A stretch of DNA of 64,000 bases, from assembly GCF_019925205.1 (NCBI RefSeq), contig NC_083565.1, forward strand, positions 849,001 to 913,000, in the 5' to 3' direction. The notes under the pieces were generated by a model, which did no database searches, was not told the origin of the DNA, and saw only the letters and a program-made list of their open reading frames with translations. The stretch comes from Metopolophium dirhodum. Lineage: Eukaryota; Arthropoda; Insecta; Hemiptera; Aphididae. Positions 13,103 through 25,055 of this stretch are shown one piece after another. Every line of letters begins with the position of its first letter. The stretch's first letter is position 1. The translations under genes were made by a program, and so were the position numbers.

Positions 13103-13933
13103 AATGATTATTGATTATTATTGTAGTAGCAGACTCGAAAAAGTTATAATTTATAATTTAAGAATATATTGTATTATTTGAATAGTAAATTAATTCTATA
13201 GTTCTATTTAGTTCTATTATGAATTTGATTTTTGGATCATCGTTCATATCACACATTCACGACTCACGAGTCACATGCACGAATTAAGGTATGTATAATC
13301 ATAGAACAATATATTATGTTTTAATCATAGATAATATAAGAATTATATTATCTATGGCTTTATTGGCATATCGATGTACTGAACTTAGAAACAGTTTTTG
13401 TTCTAATTGTTGATAAGAAAATCATTTCAGCTATTGACGTTTCTAGATTCATTCTTTTTAAATTCTCGAGTTTCAAAAACGTGTCGTCTTAGGCCTTTTT
13501 GTGACTTTAAACAAGTTTTTTTAAACTTTTTTTAGTTTCTTCACCTCGATTTTCTAACTAATCACTAAAAGTAAGTAGAACATTTAATAATTAGATGACA
13601 GAAGGTCGTTGCGTGGTCAGGGGATAGGTCTAGGCATCTTCCGACATATAGTAATTCAGGCTTTAAAAGTAAAGCCCCTTTGTCGGGGCCTGTTTTTTTA
13701 TCTATTGTTAGTAGTTCCTAAATAAGATCAAATTTTTTTTTAAATAAGTGTTTAAGTATCAGCTCCATCTTACTAACGCATAACATAACACAACAATTTT
13801 AATATGGTTAATACTTGCTTCAAAATAATTTTAAAATTCTATGTTAAGCCCTGAATAATATTCTTATTTTATATTAAGTAAATTCGGCAGTATTCACTCT
13901 GATACTAAAAATAATTGATTAAAATTAATACTC
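13103..13933. other. Intergenic, 5' side of mRpL45; no gene seen
   Basis: This 830-bp stretch separates the mRpL45 start from the retrotransposon block. It should contain the mRpL45 promoter, but I cannot point to a specific motif. A 31-bp palindrome lies at 13326-13356. An isolated short GC-rich hairpin, aaagccccttt-gtcgg-ggcctgttttt, lies near 13668-13700. Confidence 0.4.
13326..13356. repeat. 31-bp palindrome with partial direct flanks
   Basis: Arms CATAGATAATATAA and its exact complement surround a 3-nt centre. The flanking octamers GTTTTAAT (13318-13325) and GCTTTATT (13357-13364) agree at 6 of 8 positions. It may be an older member of the small palindromic insertions seen at 24383, 39326 and 39430. 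Confidence 0.4.
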
Positions 13934-14138
13934 CTGAACATATCTAAATCAATAAGGGATGTTTTTTAAGGGGTTAAATCGTAGTCAGAGAGAGCTCTCT
14001 TTCCAGCCACCACCCCTAGTTTCGCCACTGGTACTGACCATTGTTGATAATTGGGAAATTGCCTACCTTTGCCTACTAAAAATGGACCAAACCAATTGGA
14101 AATATTAATTTTACTATATACAAACTAATAAATTACTT
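13934..14138. repeat. Left copy of ~205-bp direct repeat
   Basis: Begins ctgaacatatctaaat and ends aaactaataaattactt. It matches 14793-14998 at roughly 96 percent, with about eight substitutions. The retrotransposon fragment lies exactly between the two copies. It behaves as an unusually long target-site duplication, or as a tandem duplication later split by the insertion. Confidence 0.85.
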
Positions 14139-14792
14139 TTTTTTTTTTTTATTATTAATAAAATACACAATAAGGCACAATAAGAGTATGAGCTATGATA
14201 AATAAAATATGAATAACGTGAGGAGGGAGGCCCACCAGTGTGGATACCCTCTAACTTGGGGTGAAAGGATGTCATGGAGTGGACGAAATGAGAAGTGAAA
14301 TTTTGTTAATTAGGGAAGTAAGAGCCAATAAAAGAGGGTTTAAAATACATTTTAAATCTTCTATAAATTTGTTGATGATGTGGAGAGGTTGATTCACTGA
14401 TGAAGGGTTGGCTGTGGCTTTGGCATAAGTTGTCGGTTTTTGATTTGAGTTGTAACTGGGGACGTTGAAGATTTGTGGTGCAACAGGTACAGCAGATGGT
14501 GGGCTGGGGTGTTTTTTCGGTTTTTCAACTTTGTCATCTTTGTAAGCAACCTTGTAAATGGTGCGCTTTAGTAAATTTTTAAAAATTCGACAACCTTTGT
14601 AGTTGGCATTGTGGTTACCGTCACAATTGGCGCATTTAACGGGTTCTTCCCGTGTTTTAGTGCAATCTACGGTGAGGTGGCTTAACCCACATTTCACGCA
14701 ACACGGAGGTTGGTGGCAATAATTGCGTGTATGTCCATACATTTGACAAGTGGCCTTATTGGATGCTCGAAATTCACAATTGAGTTAAACTT
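14139..14792 (-). mobile_element. Gag-only non-LTR retrotransposon fragment (jockey-like)
   Basis: On the minus strand the element starts inside a gag-like frame and ends in a poly-A tail (poly-T at about 14138-14150). Translation around 14788-14272 shows zinc knuckles: CQMYGHTRNYC, CVKCGLSHLTVDC and CANCDGNHNANYKGC. A Pro/Ala-rich spacer and a hydrophobic C-terminus follow. After the gag stop there is only about 130 bp of 3' sequence, then the A-tail. There is no reverse transcriptase frame. It is therefore 5' truncated and lacks ORF2, either by internal deletion or as a gag-only non-autonomous type. Gag proteins of this type bind nucleic acid and package the element RNA. Confidence 0.85.
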
Positions 14793-14998
14793 CTGAACAT
14801 ATCTAAATCAATAAGGGATATTTTTTTAAGGGGTTAAATCGTAGTCAGAGAGAGCTTCCTTTCCAGCCACCACCCCTAGCTTCGCCACTGGTACTGACCA
14901 TTGTTGATAATTGGCAAATTGCCTACCTTTACCTACTAAAAATGGCCCAAACCAATTGGAAATATTAATTTTACTATATACAAACTAATAAATTACTT
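14793..14998. repeat. Right copy of ~205-bp direct repeat
   Basis: Second copy of 13934-14138. It starts precisely where homology to the gag element ends (5' side of the element) and stops at aattactt, where the left copy runs into the poly-T tail. Confidence 0.85.
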
Positions 14999-15147
14999 CA
15001 AATATTTATTTGGATTTACTAATAAACAATAGTTTAAATAATAGCTGTTTGTCATTATATATTTTTATATTAATATTATACATTGCATCAAAGGAAATTC
15101 AATTAATACCTATACATTCATAACAATTTATTCACTATACTTGTCGT

Positions 15148-15328
15148 CTTGGCGCTAATAAGGGGGGAAAGGGCCTGCAGAGACTTAGTCCTCCCAAATG
15201 TCGGTCGAGTCCCCCCATTTTAAAATCTAGTAATTAGTACTAATTTGTATATTCTGTGGTACTAGGCAATATGGCCTATAGGGAGGGGCTTGAGTCCCCC
15301 CAAACAATTTAGTCAATTTGCGCCTATG
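15148..15328. mobile_element. Small hAT-like MITE, GGCGCAAAT family, copy 1
   Basis: A 181-bp element. The right end is TTTGCGCCTATG and the left is an inverted relative, CTTGGCGCTAATA. It is flanked by CTTGTCGT (15140-15147) and CTTGTCAT (15329-15336), 7 of 8. The interior has ggggcttgagtcccccc-type strings shared with the 39811 copy and the fragment near 40220. Confidence 0.6.
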
Positions 15329-15528
15329 CTTGTCATGTTAGGAGAGGGCCTAAATAAGGAAGGAATACTGTAGGCACCACCTGATATTCAGACCTGAGCA
15401 CACCTATAATAAAAAAAGATAACTTTTTACAAAAATAAACTCCTTCGCAAGATAAAATACCTAAATATTTACTTGTATTACATTAGGTTATGATGATCAT
15501 ATAAACTTAACTATTGTTTTTAGATAAA

Positions 15529-18500
15529 ATGTCGTTAGAGATTTTAGCTCAAGAAAAAGTGTGGCTCGATAAATCAAAATATGCTGATGCAGAACGTGTG
15601 TATTATGAAAAACTATCAAAGGTAACTGATATTTTTATTATTCTGATTAATACAACATATCTATTTATCTATTATAACTCAAACGCTTATAATGCATTCA
15701 TTTTTTTGTTCTATTTTATTTATATTGGGATATTGCTTATATACTTTATTTTTCATCAATATTTTACTGCTAGATAATGTTTGGTTACAGTTATTACAAT
15801 TGTCAATACCGGAAAATACTACAGATAAAAAGCTTGATTATTTCTTGAACTTGATGTTTAATTGGGTGCTTTAAAATATATATTGATATATTCTGTTGTC
15901 GTATAAATAAAATTATTTTTCTTTAGAACCATATTCAATACATCATTGTATTATTTTATAAATTAATATTAATGTGTTAGACTTGTATTTAATTCTGTTA
16001 TTACAATTAACTTTTAGAATAAAGAGGAAAAAACTATTACTAGTGGTGGTAATTCATGTGCTACGACAGTATCAGTAAGTGCATGTATTTTAAATCTTTG
16101 TTTCTATTTCAATGGGAGCTCAAATACTTAGTAAGGCACACTGCAGAGCCTTTAACATCTTTTTTTTATCTTCATGATTGTGAGCTCTAAAATTCAAAAT
16201 AGTTGTTATTTCTTTGTCACTTGTCAGTAGTAAGTGATCTATTACATAGGCTTTTCTGAATACATACGCACCAAATTTCTATTTGGATTTTTTTTTTAAA
16301 TTTAACACTCCATTATTGACATACTTATTATAACACACAAACTATTACTCTGTATAGTATGTAATCTAAGTAAACATATTTTTAAATACAATATTAAATA
16401 TCATAAAATAATGTACATTGTATATATTTTTAAAATCATTTTTGTAAAATAAAAAATAAAAAAATAATTAATGCATTGGCGTAAAATGGGGGGGGGGGGG
16501 GATTTTGTAATTAGTGCACTACAATTTAAGTACAAATACTTATTATTAATAAATTAGGCGCCCTGTGCCTTATTATTTATCCGAGCTCCTGATGATACAG
16601 AAAGTCTAATAATATCTATTTTGTATACTGCTTCAAAACAAGTACATATTGCATAGGTAAATATAATAATTGTTAATTCATTTTTTTTTTTTTAATTTAC
16701 TACATATTTTTAATGCTTATACCCAAGTTCATACTTTGAACGTTTTTGTGCATACTTAGTCATTTTTACTCAGCATGTCTGCATCATAATATTTATCACC
16801 TTTTTAGTGAATATAACTCCGGTCTCTACTTATAATATTAATTATACAAAAATTTGTTTGTCTTCATGAAAATGTAAGCTGTGGCTATTATTATTTTCAA
16901 AGATTTTTTGGAAATTCCCAAAAATAATATTTTGAAAAAAATTATTACATTCTAAATATCTAAATTAACTTACTCAGAAATATATTGGTATTTAAAAAAA
17001 ATTCTAAAAAAAAAACTACTTAACATAAATAACATAAATGTTTCTACCATCAAAATTGTTCTTATAATCAGATTTGAAAAAAAATTTTATTTCAGTATTA
17101 AAAAATAAAAAACTTTTATATTTAACTTGTATCTCAAGTGACTAAATAAAAATAAAGTTTTAAAATAGTGATTAGAACAAAAGTTATTTCATCTGTCGGG
17201 TCTCTTGTTATACTACGTTTAGTGGCCATTCAGGTGGGTTTATATCATTGTTAAAATGATTTTAAACTAAACATCCATAAAATATGGATATAAAGTAATT
17301 TAAAAATAATCTGTCGAACAAATGTAATTATTATATTACATTGTTTTTAAAAAAAACAGTATGCCATACATAACCAATATTATTTTGAGTATTGGATTGT
17401 ATTCTTTAATTATTTTGCTTCTGAGGACTCCACATTCCCAAAAAGTACATTCCTTCCCTATAACTAAGGGAACTGGAATGGATACACTTACACTTTTCAC
17501 TCAGGTGTACTAGCAAAATATTAAAATAAAAATGTTTTATTATATTATTAGATCTAAAGAAAAATAATTTAAAAAACGAAAATGATTTTGTCTTTTGTTA
17601 GTTTCTTTAACTTTCAAAGATCAATTTGAATCTATCAAGTAATAAATATATACATTTTAATTACAGTTAGAATTTAGTAATAAAAGATATTATATAGATG
17701 ATTTGATAATGAACTAAAGTGAATTTTTTTAATATTTGAGTGTAGTTGTTTTAAAAGGTTATATAATAATTATATTTTGTTTGGGTTAACTTGATAATTA
17801 AAAATAATAATACCTATTTAAAATCTCAATAATAGTCACAGCTACTACCTAATACCTATATTATATAATAATAACTAATCACTAACATTATTATAATAAT
17901 ATTCTTGATAAAAAAAAAATCTTCAAATATCAAGTACTTAACATATAATAAAGTTGTATCGAGTTTGTTTAACTAAAATAGTTAAAATAAATAAAGTTTA
18001 TATTTCCATTATTAGGCGTTAAGTTGTTCTGTTAGGTACTATTAATTTTGAGGCCGTATATATTCATAGATTAATTGTGATGCTTGCTAAATTTCAAATA
18101 ATTACCAATTACCATAATGCTTAAATTAAAGTTAATTCATTTAATTTTATTATTTTGTTACTTTTTTTTTTTACATTTTCTATTACAAGAGTAGGATTAG
18201 TAGATAATATTTATAATTAAAACATAAATATTTATAGAAAATTATAAGTACCTAGGTACTACTTTATAATAGTTTAATTATTTTATACATAGTAGAAATA
18301 TTGGTTTTATTTTAATAGAATACCGGTTTTGAGCCCCCTTTCAAGAGTGTGCTGATAGATGAAATTGAAAAAGTTCGTCAATATTTGCGAGAGAAAGTTC
18401 TAAGTGTAAGACAAACTTGTTAAAAATATATAAACTATACATACATATGCATAAACTAACATTTTGGAGTAAATATATATAATAATGTTTATATTGTGTA

Positions 18501-21500
18501 TAAGATTTTAATTTAGCTTTTAGGAGAGATTTTGTTTAAATTTTTGTTTTTGAATATTTTTGAGTATCACAAAAATGATTAATAAAATAACTTTTGATCT
18601 ATAAAAATATGCCTTGTACTTATATTTAGGGTTAAAATTCCGCGTGTACTGAAGTATACGATGCTATGTAATTAAAAAAATATCTATAATAATAATAAAG
18701 GGTGATGTGTAATTAACAATATTTATAGTAGTTTCAAATAAGCACACATTTTTAAATAATTTACTTATTAATATTAATGTAATTACTAGTTATTTAAAAT
18801 ACTTTTGTATGTCTGAACTCTGATTAATAATAATATTAGACATTTTGTTATGGATTTATCTGTTGTCTAAAGAATATTCACATTAATATCATTGGATGAA
18901 ATCTCTCACAATCTTATATGGCTTATTAATTAAATTATTAAATTTAAAAAGAAAATTCTTGATTTATTTATAAATTAATATATTTTTTTAGATCGATGCT
19001 ATTGATTCATCTGTCATTTCTTCAAGGGATACTGAAAGTTCCAATACAATCAATGGTAATTAATTACAATTTTAGCTGTAGGTAAATATATATATATTTT
19101 AATTAGAATTAATAATTTTGAATTTAATTACAGCTATCACTGATTTGAAAAATGCTTTTCAAAAATTGGAAATCCGTGTTAGTGTGTTGGAAGGAAAATC
19201 TTCAAGTGTAAGTATTTCTTAAATTAAATATAATTTCCGTTCATATATGGGAAAATTTCTAATGAAATTGCTGGATAATTTAGTAAAACATAATTCTTTA
19301 AATGCATAAAACCAGCATGATGAGATTAAAATAAAATTCAGTTAGGAAAGCTCTCTCTATGATCATGCTAAATTCCCAGTTTTTAAACGTATTTTAATAT
19401 CAAGCAATAACAATAAACCATAGTTCCAAATACAATTTAAAAATAGTTAAGCAACCTTATATTTGGTAATTAAATACTTATACAAGAAGTAATTATCTCA
19501 ATACATAGAATTGTAACTATGTAAGGTAACTACGAACAAGAGTGAATAAATAAATATCTTAATATCAACAATTGTAACTATGTGCTGGTTTGCTGGTAAC
19601 TAACGAACGGACTAACAGCAGGGATATAAGGCATTAAAGCTTTCTTAATATATGTAAAGAAATCTACAATTTAGGGTTATTGTTTATAATATTGTTTTAA
19701 ATTTGACCTAATATAATTTTAATAAACCATAATCAAATTATTATCAAATTAAGAGAATTATATTGAGATATAAGTACACTAAACATTTATAAAATTATAC
19801 TTTTTAAATGCTCATAGTTTTTTTAAATTCTATGGTTTTATAATTATGATAAATATTATGTCACCTAAAATACTATTAATGTCTTATATTCATACTAATA
19901 TATCATTATAAATTATTTATGATTTAGAGTTCATCAAGTAACTCAAGTTCATTGAATCAAGGTATTTAAAATATAATATTATATTATAATATAATTACAT
20001 TTTATAAGAATTATATTATTGATATAAAATTTATTTTTGTACTAAGATATTGAACAATTACAAAGTCTTATGGTACAGTTAGAAGCTCGTGTTAAATCAT
20101 TAGAAACTAAAAAAGCAGCACAGTCTCCTTCTAAACCAGAAGAAAAAGAAACACCTAAAAAAAATGACGAGGAAGATGATGATGTAGATTTGTTTGGATC
20201 AGAATCTGAAGTAAATATTCAACATTAATTAATTAAAATTATTTTAAAGATTTATCCATTGATGTTTTGTGTTAATTATATTTAGGTTGTTTCTTCTTTA
20301 AGCGAATATAAAACTTACAGTTTTCAATGTGTTAAAAAAATAATACTGTTGGGAAGTATTGTTTAGTTAGATTTCAAACCATACATTTATTTATTTATTA
20401 ATTTTAAGATTTTTTTTGTATTGTTTGGTGTAAGCTATAATAGTATACATTTTCAAAAATTCTTTCAAATTAAATAATATAACTATTCATAAAGCTTTTG
20501 AAATTCATTAACAGGTCAAGATGATACTTGTAAAAAAAAAATTGGACGCTTTCTACAGTGTCCTATCTTACAAATCTAATATTTGGGAACAAATTGTTAT
20601 TCTAAAAAAGTCCTTATCTATTTAATCGAGTAGTTGCAGATATTTAAGTACCTATTTGGATTCAATTTGACTGTCACTCTATCCCTTCTAAATATAAGAG
20701 TGGTGTTTTGAATTATTTATATTCATAGTTAGGTGCTTAATCCTGGTAATATTGATTTTACTGTTTATTTTGTGTAATGAATATAGTATAAATATTTTAT
20801 TAATATCGTTTTTAGGAAGAAACTGAAGAGGCAGCAAAACTTAAAGCCCAGAGGGTAGCTGAATATTCTGCTCGAAAATCTAAGAGTAAGCTTATATATA
20901 TTATATATTATATAAGCTTACAAAGCTTATATTATCAATATCAAAACTATATTTAAAATATATTTTTAAAAAATGTTTAGAGCCAACTCTTATTGCAAAG
21001 TCAAACATTATATTGGATGTTAAGCCATGGGATGATGAAACTGATATGAAGGAATTAGAAAAGGCAGTGCGTAAAGTTGCTACTGACGGTTTACTGTGGG
21101 GAGCATGTAAGCTAATTATATATATTTATTTATATACATTTTGGTCAATCACTACTTTTAAGAATTCTTTTATCTTCAGAAAGTATTCATACTTATTTTA
21201 TTTTATCATAAATTATAATCCATGAATACTCCATAAATAGTTTTTAAAATTATTTAAAATTTAAAAATGTAAATCAAACAATTATTTTGTCTTACTAGCA
21301 CTGTTGACTAATATACACAAAATTAATTTTTTTTTAGTATTATCAAAATACTAAATTATAAACTTAACTACTTTTTTTAAACAGTGTACAACAATCATGA
21401 TTATTATAACATCAAATAGTTTTTAATACCACTAAAACTGTATTGATATATTTAATACATTTATATGTTTTTTATCTTTTAATAATATAAAATTATATTA

Positions 21501-23466
21501 TATACCCTTGTGCATAAATTTATTTTTAATCACTGATTATTGTATTACCCAGTATAATTAAAGAATAAACTATAATATTAGCCATAACTTATTAAATTTA
21601 AATTTAATAATGAAAACCTGGGTTATAAAAATATAAAATTAGGGACTTTTTGACTAGCTTACCTTGATATGGGATAAGTTGTTGCAATATTAATTTTGAA
21701 ATAAATTATCACAAAAAATGTTTCAGAATATAATTTGGTAGAAACTATTACGTACTTTTTTAGGCTTATTTTCAATAATTATTGATTCCCGATTTTCAAA
21801 GGTTCAACATAAAAGTGGTTGTTTCTACCAATAAAATTAATAGAAACAAAAAGTTAATAATTTATTCTACCTATGGAAAGTACTTAAACACATATTATAT
21901 TGGAGTATATGCATTTGTTACCAAATGTTAACATACTTTCTTATATTATTGAAATTATGATAAATTAATGTATAAATTAAATTTTAATTTAAAAAAAAGG
22001 CATGACACATTGTTGAAGTTGTATAACAATTCAAATTTTTGTGTATACCATATGAAACTTCAAAAGTGTGTTTCTCATAATTAAATTTATTATTTTAGCT
22101 AAGCTGGTTCCGTTAGCCTATGGGATACATAAGCTTCAAATTAGTTGTGTTGTTGAAGATGAAAAAGTATCAATTGATTGGTTACAAGAGACATTACAAG
22201 AAATTGAAGACTTTGTACGTATAATATCCTAAAAGTCTTATGTAATATAAATTATGATTTAGTAAAGATTATTAGATATAGACTCTGATAATCCACAACA
22301 TATAATCAGTTATTATTAGTGATGTTATGAACTGTTTGATTTTTTTACTGTTTGAAATTAACTGAAGTCATTTAATTTGGTCCGAAAATCAAACATTAGA
22401 ACCAATTACATATAATAATTTAGTTCAACATTCAAACTGATTTCAAACTCTGTTCAAAATGATACTTAATAAATTATTTGATTACTATTATTTTTGTCTT
22501 ATTAGCTAAGAGGATGCATTTGTTGTCTCTGTCTTACATATCAAATTATTGTTCACTTATTTCAATAGTATGCTGTTAGTTTTGATATAAGAGTGATTGA
22601 CCTATTATAAAACTTTTAGGTAATAACATTATTTATGCTTAAGTTTCGACTTTTATTTCAATATTTTAATTTTTAAACGAGATGAGCATTTTTAATTTGT
22701 GATATTTCACATACCCATATCTTGCTTGAAAATTAAAATATTTAAAAAATCACCAAAGCTTAAGCACAGAAATTTTCTTACCAAAAAGTTTGATAATAGG
22801 TCAAATTTATTCTAATATCAAAACTAACAGCACACTATTACAAGTAAACAAAAATTTGGTATGTCATATGTTTGTAAGACGAAGAAAATAAATGCATGGG
22901 TAGCATCTTCTTAACACGTTGAGTGCTTCTTAGTTTTTGACGCACATTGTCCATGTAGTTTCGAGTGTTGACTGCAAGTTTCCTCACAACGCTAAAAACC
23001 ACTAATTTATCGAACAAATTAATAATCATATAGAAGAACCAAAGCGTTGATCCTACACAATTTGTTGCGTAAAAAACAAGTTGACCATCGTGTTGGTCAT
23101 GGGAGCAATGTTATAGTTGTAAATGAATAGTAACAAAGGCACTCAACGTCTTAATTTATTAGGTTGTTAGTTGAAAAATGTAAAATTTATTTTAAAATCA
23201 ATTAAGTTTTAATTATTAAGATTTCACTCTGGTCAAATATATAATTTTAATAGTTCAGTTTAGTTTGTATAAAAATATATTATGAGTTTGATTTAGATAA
23301 AACTAAAAATGTTTGGATCAGGTTTGGCTTGACTTCAAAAATTAGGATTCGTAACATCACTAGTTTAGTTCAAGTATAACACTATCATTATGTACTATTT
23401 CTACTACAATTTTTATTTTATTTTTAGATACAAAGTGTTGACATTGCAGCTTTCAACAAAATTTAG
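15529..23466 (+). CDS. eEF1delta: Translation elongation factor 1 delta (eEF1B-delta)
   Basis: Guanine-nucleotide exchange subunit that reloads eEF1A with GTP during cytosolic translation. Coding exons: 15529-15621, 16018-16074, 18319-18405, 18992-19055, 19134-19207, 19928-19961, 20047-20210, 20816-20885, 20981-21106, 22099-22214 and 23428-23466. They total 924 nt (307 aa) in one frame. The N-terminus MSLEILAQEKVWLDKSKYAD is typical of the delta subunit. Leucine-rich coiled-coil segments occur near aa 80-150. The acidic stretch DEEDDDVDLFGSESE leads into EYSARKSKKP and the C-terminal GEF domain (LDVKPWDDETDM, DGLLWGASKLVPLAYGIHKL, ending AAFNKI). The ATG lies 5 nt after a splice acceptor, so a 5' noncoding exon exists upstream. 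The small exon 16018-16074 could be optional. The 2.2-kb intron 16075-18318 holds nothing I recognise beyond a G14 run near 16490. Confidence 0.94.
20886..20921 (+). promoter_or_regulatory. Hairpin overlapping an eEF1delta 5' splice site
   Basis: The donor GTAAGC at the end of exon 20816-20885 is the first base pairs of a 36-nt inverted repeat. Its arms are GTAAGCTTATATA (20886-20898) and the exact complement (20909-20921), with a 10-nt loop. In pre-mRNA it could fold over the donor. A functional role is inference only. Confidence 0.4.
22506..22914. mobile_element. Foldback TTAA element, GAGGAYG family, copy 2
   Basis: Left end CTAAGAGGATGCATTTG, right end inverted TTAAGAAGATGCTACCC. The two arms fold on each other over most of about 400 bp: ttttgatataagagtgattgacctatta mirrors taggtcaaatttattctaatatcaaaac. 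Subterminal CTCTGTCTTACA is shared with the 34725 and 7975 copies. Lies in the last eEF1delta intron. Confidence 0.7.
22911..23154. mobile_element. piggyBac-like MITE abutting copy 2
   Basis: A 244-bp element bounded by TTAA at 22911-22914 and 23151-23154. Ends are TTAACACGTTGAGTGC and, inverted, TTAAGACGTTGAGTGCC. It shares its left TTAA with the right end of the foldback element, so one element was inserted into the target site of the other. TTAA duplication plus CACGTT-type ends fit piggyBac-like MITEs. Confidence 0.75.
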
Positions 23467-23501
23467 GATCAAAAATTATTTTGATAAACTCTAAACACCT
23501 T

Positions 23502-23507
23502 AATAAA
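23502..23507 (+). terminator. Polyadenylation signal of eEF1delta
   Basis: AATAAA 36 nt after the eEF1delta stop codon, in an A-rich context. This spacing is plausible for a short 3' untranslated region. Confidence 0.5.
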
Positions 23508-24375
23508 GTAATAAAAAATTGTGAAACATAAATAACAATTATCTGTATTTTTTTTCAAACCATTCAATTAAAATATAAAATCTGATCCTGATATTTATAT
23601 ATTAAGATGTTTTGGTAATTTATTGTTACATATTAAACTACTTATCCACAAAACGAGCCAAATTTCAATTAATACTATAGTACCTATTACTCCCTTGCCT
23701 ATTAATTTTTATATTATGGACTGACATCTATAAAAAAAAAAGCCACCTTAAAGGGGGAAACATGGCTCAATTAACTATTAATCATGGATTCAGAATCTAA
23801 GAAAGGAATAAAAAATAATTTGTTGGCTCCCCAAAAAATATTTCTTTGGATGGCCTTGACAGATAATATACTTACTATAAATATATTTATTTATTAATTA
23901 ATTTATAATATTTATAATATTTATGAATATTTAAACATTCTATAATATTAGAATGTCTAACGGTGTTGTTGGGTTAGTTATTACTTACTCTACTCATTAA
24001 ATACAATTGTAATAAAATAACTTAACTTTTCAATAAGAAAAAACTTCATTACATTTATAAAACAATAGGTTATTGTTATTATGCGAGCAGTATATATTAT
24101 CAGGTAGACAATATGCCTGCGGGCTGCAATAGATCGCGGACTTCTCATGGTGCATACGTACGAACACAGACAAATGGCCGTCGCCACTTCGCCGTAAAAC
24201 CATTTACTTATAATGACAAAAATATAACTTTTACATTTATTATTAAATATTTACTAGTGTAGGTTTTCTACGAATGAATTTTTTTTCGACCTGTTGGGTA
24301 TTTTTTAACGGCAAAGTGGCCTTACGTCGAAATGGCGACGGCCAGTTGTCCTAGATCGGCATACGTAAGTATATA
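23508..24375. other. Intergenic with a cgacggcca inverted pair
   Basis: No gene seen. Around 24170-24200 and 24305-24360 there are inverted relatives of the same string: acggcgaagtggcgacggcc on the minus strand and acggcaaagtgg...ggcgacggcc on the plus strand. They look like terminal or subterminal parts of a DNA transposon. The rest is AT-rich without recognisable signals. Confidence 0.45.
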
Positions 24376-24382
24376 GTTTAAC

Positions 24383-24417
24383 CACAGAATATTATATGAA
24401 ATTTCATATATTCTATG
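24383..24417. repeat. 35-bp palindrome between 7-bp direct repeats
   Basis: Arms CACAGAATATTATATGAA and CATAGAATATATGAA (inverted, one 2-nt gap plus one mismatch). GTTTAAC flanks it directly at 24376-24382 and 24418-24424. It resembles the two cleaner examples near 39.3-39.5 kb. GTTTAAC is itself nearly self-complementary, which makes the boundary ambiguous. Confidence 0.5.
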
Positions 24418-24459
24418 GTTTAACTCTAAAGTATCAAAAATGTGGTTGTGATAACCATT

Positions 24460-25055
24460 TTTTTGTTAGTTAAAGAATTTGAAAGAGAACAAGAAACAGT
24501 TGATGAAAATGTATTATAAGAGCATAATATAGAACCAAATTATTTTATTATGAACCACAGTTATACCAGGTTACTCCATTACCTAATTATGAAAACCAGG
24601 CATATTCTCTACAAGCAACTCCATCAGCTTCTCATGCAACTCCATTATCTTCTCAAGTAACTCTGTCATCTTCTCAATCAACTCTTTCATCCAGCTCAAG
24701 ACGTTCAAACGAATACATAAATTACCAAACAATTCTAATCAGGGTAATCATAAAATACAAAGTAATAATCAACCAAATCTAATCAATCTCAAAACTCAAA
24801 AAATAAAGAAAGTTCCTCTAAAACATTATGAATTTAAATGGAAAAAATCTAGTCCTAAATTTAATTTTGAATTTCCATTAACTCAAAAGTATCTTGTCAA
24901 TGAATATACAAAGACTCCGTTGGAATATTTTTAAAAAATTTTTTCTGATGACATATTTAATTTAATTGTGGAACAAACTAATTTATATTCATTCCAAAAA
25001 TTTAATAAATCAGTTTGTACTACAGTTACAGAAATAAAAGACCTAATTGGTATAT
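24460..25055 (+). pseudogene. piggyBac-like transposase relic
   Basis: Plus-strand translation around 24780-25045 gives FNFEFPLTQKYLVNEYTKTP, then LEYF, an in-frame TAA, then KIFSDDIFNLIVEQTNLYSF. This is the opening of the piggyBac DDE transposase domain (DDE_Tnp_1_7 type, with P-x-EYF and IVEETN-like motifs). Upstream, 24550-24710 encodes a Ser/Thr/Pro-rich linker with ATPSASHATPL-type repeats, also interrupted. Homology stops near 25050, in AT-rich repeats of ttttctgttattacat. The catalytic aspartates lie beyond the break, so the gene is inactive. Confidence 0.7.

Noticed and set aside
14272..14742. Treating the zinc-knuckle frame as a host nucleic-acid-binding gene
   Set aside because: The knuckle spacing, poly-A tail and direct-repeat flanks show that it is a retrotransposon gag fragment.
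23990..24187. Minus-strand frame beginning MATAICLCSYVC
   Set aside because: Its first codons are part of the cgacggcca inverted repeat, so it is transposon end sequence, not a gene.
24780..25055. Domesticated piggyBac-derived host gene
   Set aside because: In-frame stop and loss of the catalytic part; nothing suggests selection for function.
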